Positions 1-5,438 of a stretch of 5,438 nt of DNA are shown here, piece by piece; positions within the stretch are counted from its first letter, which is position 1, and the number at the start of each line of letters is the position of its first letter. Where the stretch lies: NCBI GenBank assembly GCA_003446975.1, contig DMAP01000218.1, positions 1-5,438 of the forward strand, in the 5' to 3' direction. The DNA comes from Clostridiales bacterium. Its GTDB lineage: Bacteria > Bacillota > Clostridia > Tissierellales > Dethiosulfatibacteraceae. Under the pieces are notes generated by a model, which worked only from the letters and a program-made list of their open reading frames with translations, made no database searches and was not told the origin of the DNA. Position numbers and translations under genes: made by a program.

Positions 1-918
1 CGTGTGATTGTCCTTGCCTATGGCATTGCAGGTACAACCGTGGATTATATTGATGAAAACGCTACAGAGTTCGCAGCGGGATTACGCCCCGGTGACAAGA
101 TAATAAAAATCGATGATACACGTGTCAGATATTGGGAAGATTTAACCAATGAAATTATAAAGCATGAAGATCAATATCGTTTGACAGTCGAAAGGAACAA
201 TATTGAGCAGACATTTGACATCAAACAGAATTACCGTTATATAGTAGGCATTTCACCGGTAGAAACTGATGGCACCTACACAACTGAGCTTGCAGTTGTC
301 AATGTCAACTATCCCGCAGAAAAGGCAGGCTTGAAACCGGGAGATAAGATTCTATCAATCAATGGTGTGACAACTACTACCTGGGAAGAAGTCAGAAGCA
401 ATATTGCTGATTCCGGAGGGGTCAATCTTCTGATTGAGTTTGAAAGGGATAACCAGATACAAACTGTAGAGGTTATGCCAGAAAACCAGATTACTATAGG
501 ATTTTATACAAGGATGGATAGAAGTATTATATCAGCTGTCACAGGATCAATCCATCGTGTCGTTTTCTATATCACCTTAATGTTTCAGCTGATTGGGATG
601 ATGATTACAGGACAGGTAGGCTCTGAGGCTGTAGCCGGCCCTATCGGAATCATTTCTATGGTGGGTGAGGCTGCCAGACTTGGCTTATACCCATTGCTGA
701 ACCTGATGGCATTTATCAATATCAACCTTGGATTTATCAATCTGATGCCGGTTCCGGCACTTGATGGAAGCAGATTGGTGTTTATTGCCATAGAAGGCAT
801 AAGAGGAAAGAGGATTTCACCGGAAAAGGAAGGCTATATCCACTTCATCGGATTTGTATTTTTAATGGCACTGATGTTCTTTGTCTTATACAAGGATATC
901 ATCAAAATATTGAATTGA
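1..918 (+). CDS. rseP: RseP-family site-2 intramembrane zinc metalloprotease, 3' part, tandem PDZ (5' end outside window)
   Basis: This membrane protease (RseP/RasP, family M50) cuts transmembrane segments of substrates such as anti-sigma factors and cleaved signal peptides. The frame is open from base 1, so the gene starts upstream; the GTG at base 4 is not a credible start. The 305 visible residues (base 1 = residue 1) begin at the end of a hydrophobic segment. Two PDZ domains follow, about residues 7-75 and 78-165, each with a PGDKI carboxylate-binding-loop motif (30-34 and 113-117). A membrane segment lies near 187-205, GPIG at 213-216, a hydrophobic helix at 229-246, and the second active-site motif NxxPxPxLDG at 247-256, where D255 is the expected zinc ligand. 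A final membrane segment spans about 280-298. The HExxH motif should lie in the missing N-terminus, so catalytic competence cannot be confirmed. Many Gram-positive homologues have one PDZ domain; two resembles E. coli RseP. Eight bases separate it from ispG, suggesting one operon, probably with dxr upstream (inferred). Confidence 0.95.
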   Translation, partial: RVIVLAYGIAGTTVDYIDENATEFAAGLRPGDKIIKIDDTRVRYWEDLTNEIIKHEDQYRLTVERNNIEQTFDIKQNYRYIVGISPVETDGTYTTELAVVNVNYPAEKAGLKPGDKILSINGVTTTTWEEVRSNIADSGGVNLLIEFERDNQIQTVEVMPENQITIGFYTRMDRSIISAVTGSIHRVVFYITLMFQLIGMMITGQVGSEAVAGPIGIISMVGEAARLGLYPLLNLMAFININLGFINLMPVPALDGSRLVFIAIEGIRGKRISPEKEGYIHFIGFVFLMALMFFVLYKDIIKILN

Positions 919-920
919 GG
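915..920 (+). promoter_or_regulatory. Shine-Dalgarno site of ispG, overlapping the rseP stop codon
   Basis: TTGAGG lies six bases before the ATG at 927, a good spacing, and its TGA (916-918) is the stop codon of rseP. GAGG pairs with the 3' end of 16S rRNA. A ribosome ending rseP therefore sits on the ispG binding site, so translational coupling is likely (inference). The site supports 927 as the ispG start. Confidence 0.75.
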
Positions 921-926
921 TATTAG

Positions 927-1964
927 ATGAAAAAAAAAGTCTATTACGGGAAAGTACCGGTAGGAGCAGATAGCATCATAACCGTTCAATCAATGACCAA
1001 TACAGCAACCGCTGATATCAATGGGACAATCAACCAGATCAAATCATTGGAGTCGTTGGGTTGTGATATTATACGTTGTGCAGTTCCCGATATGGAAAGC
1101 GCAAAAGCTATATCAGAAATAAAAAAACAGATAGAAATCCCATTGATTGCTGATATACACTTTGATTATAGGCTTGCAACAGAGGCGGTAAAAATGGGAG
1201 CCGACGGCATCAGAATCAATCCCGGCAACATAGGGGACAGATCAAAGGTTTTCGAGGTGGTTAAGGCATGCAAGGAAAAAAATATACCCATAAGAGTTGG
1301 TGTGAATTCAGGATCTGTCAAACAAACGTTTTTAGATCAATACAATGGACTGAACAAACACTCTCTGATTGAAAGCGCATTGGAGCAAGTTAGAATTATC
1401 GAGGATTGCGGGTATGACAATCTGGTGATATCCATCAAATCATCAGATGTGCGGTTGACATATGATTCATATACACTGATCGCTGAGAGAACAGATTATC
1501 CATTGCATTTAGGCGTGACAGAAGCGGGATCTTACTCGAATGGCATCATTAAATCCGCCATGGGAATTGGGAGTCTGCTATTAAATGGAATAGGTGATAC
1601 CATACGGGTATCATTGACAGATACACCTGACAAGGAAGTAATTGTCGGAAGAAAGATACTACAGTTCCTCAAGATCAGACCCTATGGACCCAATATCATA
1701 TCATGCCCCACATGCGGCAGGACTAAAATAGATCTTATAAGCATTGCAAAAGAAGTTGAAAATAGATTGTCAACAAGCAAAAAAGATGTGACAGTCGCTA
1801 TAATGGGTTGCATCGTCAATGGTCCCGGAGAGGCAAGGGAAGCCGATATCGGCATAGCTGGCGGCAAAGGTGAAGCTGTCTTGTTCAAGAAGGGACAAAT
1901 CGTGAAAAAAGTACGCGAAGATGAAATTGTCCAAGTTTTAATGGATGAAATTGAAAAAATATAG
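927..1964 (+). CDS. ispG: 4-hydroxy-3-methylbut-2-enyl diphosphate synthase (IspG/GcpE), complete
   Basis: IspG is a cytoplasmic [4Fe-4S] enzyme that reductively opens 2-C-methyl-D-erythritol 2,4-cyclodiphosphate to HMBPP, the penultimate MEP-pathway step, taking electrons from ferredoxin or flavodoxin. The 345-residue protein is close to the usual 350-375 of the short bacterial form, which lacks the extra domain of plant enzymes. The N-terminal TIM barrel (about 1-245) shows VQSMTNT (20-26), ADIHFD (75-80), GIRINPGNIG (94-103) and GVTEAG (196-201). The C-terminal domain carries the cluster ligands: C260 and C263 in SCPTCGR, C295 in GCIVNGPGE, and E302. The C-to-E spacing of seven matches the E. 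coli enzyme, so it should be functional. The ATG start has a well-placed Shine-Dalgarno site, and homology begins almost at once. Codons 2-4 are all AAA, making a run of nine A. The TAG stop overlaps a terminator-like hairpin before polC. The product feeds undecaprenyl phosphate and other isoprenoids. Confidence 0.97.
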   Translation: MKKKVYYGKVPVGADSIITVQSMTNTATADINGTINQIKSLESLGCDIIRCAVPDMESAKAISEIKKQIEIPLIADIHFDYRLATEAVKMGADGIRINPGNIGDRSKVFEVVKACKEKNIPIRVGVNSGSVKQTFLDQYNGLNKHSLIESALEQVRIIEDCGYDNLVISIKSSDVRLTYDSYTLIAERTDYPLHLGVTEAGSYSNGIIKSAMGIGSLLLNGIGDTIRVSLTDTPDKEVIVGRKILQFLKIRPYGPNIISCPTCGRTKIDLISIAKEVENRLSTSKKDVTVAIMGCIVNGPGEAREADIGIAGGKGEAVLFKKGQIVKKVREDEIVQVLMDEIEKI

Positions 1965-1985
1965 CTGCTGGCAGGCAGCTTTTTT
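1963..1985 (+). terminator. Terminator-like hairpin and T-tract between ispG and polC (possible attenuator)
   Basis: AGCTGC (1963-1968) pairs perfectly with GCAGCT (1975-1980). A T-G wobble (1969 with 1974) can add a seventh pair and leave a GGCA tetraloop. The 3' arm runs directly into T residues, giving six T at 1980-1985, the layout of an intrinsic terminator. The first two bases of the stem are the last two of the ispG stop codon, and the T-tract ends 11 bases before the polC ATG, so polC transcripts from the operon must read through it. The short stem suggests partial rather than full termination. An A-rich run (1954-1959) on the other side gives the minus strand a weaker version, but no gene there needs it. 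Confidence 0.65.
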
Positions 1986-1987
1986 AC

Positions 1988-1991
1988 GGAG
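1988..1991 (+). promoter_or_regulatory. Shine-Dalgarno site of polC
   Basis: GGAG lies five bases before the ATG at 1997. This is a good match and spacing, and it is the reason for choosing that start. The same frame is open back to just after a TGA at 1952-1954, but no ATG, GTG or TTG codon lies between. The site is just downstream of the hairpin T-tract, so a paused or terminated transcript would lack it. Confidence 0.7.
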
Positions 1992-1996
1992 AAACC

Positions 1997-4900
1997 ATGA
2001 CTGATGAAGTTAATAAAACCTTAAACAAGTCTCAGATTATCAAAATAAACCTCAATCATACAGATAGAGAAATGGACATATTTATCAGCAGAGACGTTTT
2101 TTACACCATAAAAGAAATAGATGATCTCGTTCAATGGCATAAAAGCAAGCTAGGGTTTGATTATGAGGTCCAAATTTCATATCAGGACAAAATTGAGAAA
2201 ATCAGCAGGGAATCTATTGTCTCTGGTATTCTGTATCTACTTAGAAAATTTCATAATTCTCTGGCTAGGGAAATCGATGAAGATTGTATAAGTTTCATAG
2301 ATGATCGGGAAGTTTCCATTATCGTCAATAATAGGATTCTTTATGAAAAAATGATCCAGAGCCATACAGATCAAAAAATAAAAAAGATTTTCAATTCGCT
2401 TTATAAATATAAATTGGCCTTGACTTTGATTTTACAGGAAAAAGAGTGTCATATGGACCTTTCCAAGGAGTTGGAGAAAATCATTAGAGAAACGTCGCTC
2501 TCAGACACACCTGTCACAAAACAGAAAAACAATAAGAAAAAGAAGATTGTGGAGGATGTGCTGCTTGGGAAAAAAATCAATGATACACCTGTGGACATCA
2601 ATGATTTAGATGAAGCGGAAGGTCTAGAGTATAGCATCAAGGGAGAAATACTGAATATAACTGTCAGGGAAATCAAGCAGGATCTTTATCTTTTCCAAAT
2701 GGATGTGACAGACTATACCAACTCAATCTCGGTGAAGGTTTTCATAAGGGGCGAGGATAAGATCAACAAATTGAAAATCCTTCAAGTTGGAGATGTGGTA
2801 ATGGTCAAGGGAAAAATCATGTTTGACAGTTTTTCAAAGGAATATCTCATCATGGCACAGAGCATTAATCAGCTGCATGAAAAGCAAATCATCAGAGATT
2901 TGAGTGAAGAAAAACGAGTTGAGCTCCATGTCCATAGCAAAATGAGCGCACTTGATGGCATCAGTGATTTTGACAAGATCGCAAAAAGGGCAAAAGAATG
3001 GGGACATAAGGCAATCGCATTGACTGATCATGGCGTCTTGCAAGGTTTTCCGGAAGCAATGAACACTGCAAGGAAACACGGCATAAAAATACTGTATGGT
3101 ATGGAAGGTTATCTATGCGAGGATGGAGTCGAGATCATAAGGAATCCAATTGACCAGGATTTTAACGACGAAATAGTTGTTTTTGATCTGGAAACCACTG
3201 GACTCTCCCCAATCAATGACAGAATAATAGAAATAGGGGCTGTTAAACTTAAAAATCTTGAGGTAATTGATACATTCAATATAATGGTCAATCCTCAAAT
3301 AGATATACCCTATACGATTACACAGATAACAGGCATTACAAATCAGGATGTCAAAGATGCACCTGACATTAAACATAGTATGAGAGCGTTTCTAGATTTC
3401 ATAGGAGACTGTGAGGTATTATGCGCACATAATGCCAATTTCGATTACTCCTTCCTAAGGAACAACTTGGATTTGAAAAAAGAGTTTTGTGTAATAGACA
3501 CACTTGACTTGTCCAGATACCTCCTAAAAAAACGAAAGAGCTACAAGCTGAGCAAGCTATGCAAGGATTTGGGCATAACGCTTGAGAATCATCATCGTGC
3601 CTCAGATGACGCTTTGGCTGCCGCAGGGATTCTAGTAATCCTAATTAAGATGCTTCAATCAAAAGGTCTTGAAAACATCATCGAGGTCAATACCAGCATC
3701 GGAGAAGAAAAAAGCATTACAAACGTCAAAACATTCCATATTATTGTATTGGTAAAGAATCAAATCGGTTTGAAGAATCTGTATAAACTGGTTTCTGAAT
3801 CCCATTTGAATTATTTTTATAAAAAACCATTGTTGCCGAGATCAGTACTGAACCAGTTTAGAGAAGGCCTCATTTTAGGTACCGCTTGCCAATCAGGAGA
3901 GCTGTTCACTGCAATTCTATCGGGCGCATCTGATGATGAGTTGGACAAAATAGCACAGCAATACGATTTTCTTGAAATACAGCCCGCAGCCAACAACATG
4001 AATCTGGTCAAGGGTGGCTTATTGAAAAGCGAGAAGGATTTGAAAGAAATCAACAAAAAGATCATTGCGTTGGGGGATAGGAACAATAAGCTGGTTTGTG
4101 CGACAGGTGATGTTCATTTCTTGGATAAGAAGGACAGCATAGTCAGGGAAATTTTGATGACAGGACAGGGATATGATGATGCTGATGACCAACCATCCAT
4201 ATATTTCAAGACAACCGCAGATATGATGGCCGAATTTGAATATCTTGACGAATCGACAAGATATAATGTTGTCATAAAAAACCCAAACATTATTGCTGAT
4301 ATGATTGAAGCCATCCAGCCTATTCCTGATGGCGTGTATCCTCCGATTATAGAGGGAGCAGATGCCAGCTTAAGGGAAATCACTACTCTAAATGCCCTAA
4401 AAATGTATGGAAATCCATTGCCGAAAATTGTGGAGGAAAGACTGGAAAGAGAGTTGCACTCCATCATCAGCAATGGTTATGCTGTTATGTATATCATCGC
4501 AAGCAAGTTAGTGGAGAAATCGTTAAAAGATGGGTATATCGTTGGTTCCAGAGGTTCGGTAGGATCATCCTTTGCAGCCACTATGAGCAATATTACCGAG
4601 GTAAATCCACTTCCGCCTCATTATATTTGTCCAAATTGCAAACACAGCCAGTTTGTAACGGATGGCAGTTATAGTTCCGGTGTGGACTTGCCGTCAAAAT
4701 TATGTCCCCAGTGCGGTGGAGACTATACCAAGGACGGACATGATATACCCTTTGAGGTCTTTTTAGGATTTGAAGGAGACAAGGAGCCAGACATCGATTT
4801 GAATTTTGCGGCCAAAGAGCAGATTGAAGCGATGCGATACACTGAGGATTTGTTTGGAGAAGGGTATGTATACAGGGCTGGGACAATTGGCACTATCGCT

Positions 4901-5438
4901 TCCAAAACAGCCTATGGATTCGTCAAAAATTTTTTTGATGACAAGGATATACGATTGAGAAATGCTGAAACGAATAGACTGGTGGCTTATTGTACAGGTG
5001 TTAAAAGAACAACCGGACAGCATCCCGGAGGGGTTATGATTGTCCCTAAGAATAAAGAGATTTACGATTTCACACCAATCCAGTATCCTGCAAATAATAG
5101 AAAATCAGGCGTCAAAACGACACATTTTGATTATCATTCAATATCTGGACGGATACTGAAACTGGATATTCTCGGTCACGACACACCGACCATCATTAAA
5201 ATGCTGGAGGATATGACAGGGTTTAAAAGCTCAGATGTTCCTTTGGACGACAAATCGACCTTGTCACTATTTGATTCACCAAAGGTATTGGGAGTCGATT
5301 GCGAAGATATCGGATGTGAAACCGGTACACTGGGTATTCCTGAGTTTGGAACGGGCTTTGTCAGGCAGATGCTCACAGACACAAAACCGAAGACGTTTTC
5401 TGATCTTGTGCGTATATCCGGTTTATCCCATGGTGAAA
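1997..5438 (+). CDS. polC: DNA polymerase III subunit alpha, Gram-positive PolC type, N-terminal 1147 residues (3' end outside window)
   Basis: PolC is the main replicative DNA polymerase of low-GC Gram-positives, working at the fork with the sliding clamp, and carries its own 3'-5' proofreading nuclease. The frame is unbroken to the window edge; PolC is usually about 1,400-1,450 residues, so roughly 250-300 are missing. In order: a divergent N-terminal domain (about 1-170); a lysine-rich linker (175-183); an OB fold (about 209-293); the first PHP part with HVH (311-313), D320, H345 and E370; a DEDDh exonuclease inserted at about 393-555 with D397, E399, D483, H533 and D538; the second PHP part with H581, C631, D705 and H707; then the polymerase. 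That region shows GSRGSVGSS (850-858), a zinc-binding set C878, C881, C903, C906, the catalytic pair D932/D934 in PDIDLNF, TTGQHPGG (1005-1012) and the third aspartate D1057 in LDILGHD. All nuclease and polymerase catalytic residues visible are intact. Residues 938-947 look unlike the usual PolC consensus. The terminator-like hairpin just upstream may limit its expression. Confidence 0.97.
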   Translation, partial: MTDEVNKTLNKSQIIKINLNHTDREMDIFISRDVFYTIKEIDDLVQWHKSKLGFDYEVQISYQDKIEKISRESIVSGILYLLRKFHNSLAREIDEDCISFIDDREVSIIVNNRILYEKMIQSHTDQKIKKIFNSLYKYKLALTLILQEKECHMDLSKELEKIIRETSLSDTPVTKQKNNKKKKIVEDVLLGKKINDTPVDINDLDEAEGLEYSIKGEILNITVREIKQDLYLFQMDVTDYTNSISVKVFIRGEDKINKLKILQVGDVVMVKGKIMFDSFSKEYLIMAQSINQLHEKQIIRDLSEEKRVELHVHSKMSALDGISDFDKIAKRAKEWGHKAIALTDHGVLQGFPEAMNTARKHGIKILYGMEGYLCEDGVEIIRNPIDQDFNDEIVVFDLETTGLSPINDRIIEIGAVKLKNLEVIDTFNIMVNPQIDIPYTITQITGITNQDVKDAPDIKHSMRAFLDFIGDCEVLCAHNANFDYSFLRNNLDLKKEFCVIDTLDLSRYLLKKRKSYKLSKLCKDLGITLENHHRASDDALAAAGILVILIKMLQSKGLENIIEVNTSIGEEKSITNVKTFHIIVLVKNQIGLKNLYKLVSESHLNYFYKKPLLPRSVLNQFREGLILGTACQSGELFTAILSGASDDELDKIAQQYDFLEIQPAANNMNLVKGGLLKSEKDLKEINKKIIALGDRNNKLVCATGDVHFLDKKDSIVREILMTGQGYDDADDQPSIYFKTTADMMAEFEYLDESTRYNVVIKNPNIIADMIEAIQPIPDGVYPPIIEGADASLREITTLNALKMYGNPLPKIVEERLERELHSIISNGYAVMYIIASKLVEKSLKDGYIVGSRGSVGSSFAATMSNITEVNPLPPHYICPNCKHSQFVTDGSYSSGVDLPSKLCPQCGGDYTKDGHDIPFEVFLGFEGDKEPDIDLNFAAKEQIEAMRYTEDLFGEGYVYRAGTIGTIASKTAYGFVKNFFDDKDIRLRNAETNRLVAYCTGVKRTTGQHPGGVMIVPKNKEIYDFTPIQYPANNRKSGVKTTHFDYHSISGRILKLDILGHDTPTIIKMLEDMTGFKSSDVPLDDKSTLSLFDSPKVLGVDCEDIGCETGTLGIPEFGTGFVRQMLTDTKPKTFSDLVRISGLSHGE

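Noticed and set aside
4..6. GTG as a start codon for the first gene
   Set aside because: The frame is open to base 1, and the protein would begin partway into the domain order of RseP, without the HExxH helix. The gene is cut by the window edge.
585..800. Minus-strand open frame opposite the rseP membrane region (another lies at 1682-1888 opposite ispG)
   Set aside because: Both sit opposite the most conserved motifs of rseP and ispG, which explain the base composition. Neither shows a recognisable domain.
1799..1804. A perfect TATAAT that could be the -10 box of an internal polC promoter
   Set aside because: No -35 element or extended -10 lies at proper spacing; the nearest TTGTCA (1767-1772) is about 26 bases away. 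The bases encode the conserved AIMGC of IspG, and transcripts from it would still meet the hairpin at 1963-1985.
4114..4473. A 119-codon open frame on the minus strand inside polC
   Set aside because: It lies wholly within the PHP/polymerase part of PolC, whose + strand frame carries clear family motifs here. The minus-strand translation shows no recognisable domain.
2449..5382. Several other minus-strand open frames of 60-97 codons within polC
   Set aside because: They overlap each other and a strongly supported + strand gene, and their products look like antisense translations with no recognisable domain.
1..5438. A new defence system, mobile element, CRISPR array or structured RNA
   Set aside because: Three housekeeping genes with only 8- and 32-base gaps fill the window. 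I saw no inverted or direct repeats beyond the hairpin, and no transposase, tRNA-like or riboswitch-like sequence.

Overview
The window looks like a housekeeping segment of a low-GC Gram-positive (Bacillota) chromosome. The strongest evidence is a long PolC-type replicative DNA polymerase, with a proofreading exonuclease inserted in its PHP domain, a form largely confined to low-GC Gram-positives and some relatives. The order rseP - ispG - polC, usually preceded by dxr, is the clostridial arrangement; Bacillus and relatives typically have proS (prolyl-tRNA synthetase) at the ispG position. AT-rich codon use with many AUA, AGA and AGG codons fits this. I infer a member of the Clostridia in the broad sense and cannot name a genus.

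Layout: all coding is on the + strand and tightly packed. (1) 1-918 is the 3' portion of rseP, a site-2 membrane metalloprotease with two PDZ domains; its N-terminus with the zinc-binding HExxH helix lies upstream of the window. (2) After an 8-base gap, 927-1964 is a complete ispG (gcpE), the iron-sulphur enzyme of the penultimate MEP-pathway step. (3) After a 32-base gap holding a terminator-like hairpin and a Shine-Dalgarno site, 1997 to the window end is the first 1147 codons of polC. It runs N-terminal domain, OB fold, PHP domain split by a DEDDh exonuclease, then palm with zinc-binding motif. The C-terminal part is off the edge.

The genes do not form one biochemical pathway. They are conserved neighbours, probably co-transcribed: envelope proteolysis and stress signalling (RseP), isoprenoid precursor synthesis for undecaprenyl phosphate and other isoprenoids (IspG), and chromosome replication (PolC). 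The one regulatory feature visible is the hairpin plus T-tract that begins inside the ispG stop codon and ends 11 bases before the polC start. It could partly terminate transcription and lower polC expression relative to the upstream genes.

There is no gene-free stretch over about 300 bases, and I see no RNA gene, mobile element, CRISPR array or second-strand gene. I found no new biological system. Points worth a second look are the ispG-polC hairpin, the tandem-PDZ RseP, an apparently divergent stretch beside the PolC catalytic aspartates, and the apparently complete PHP metal site alongside an intact exonuclease.
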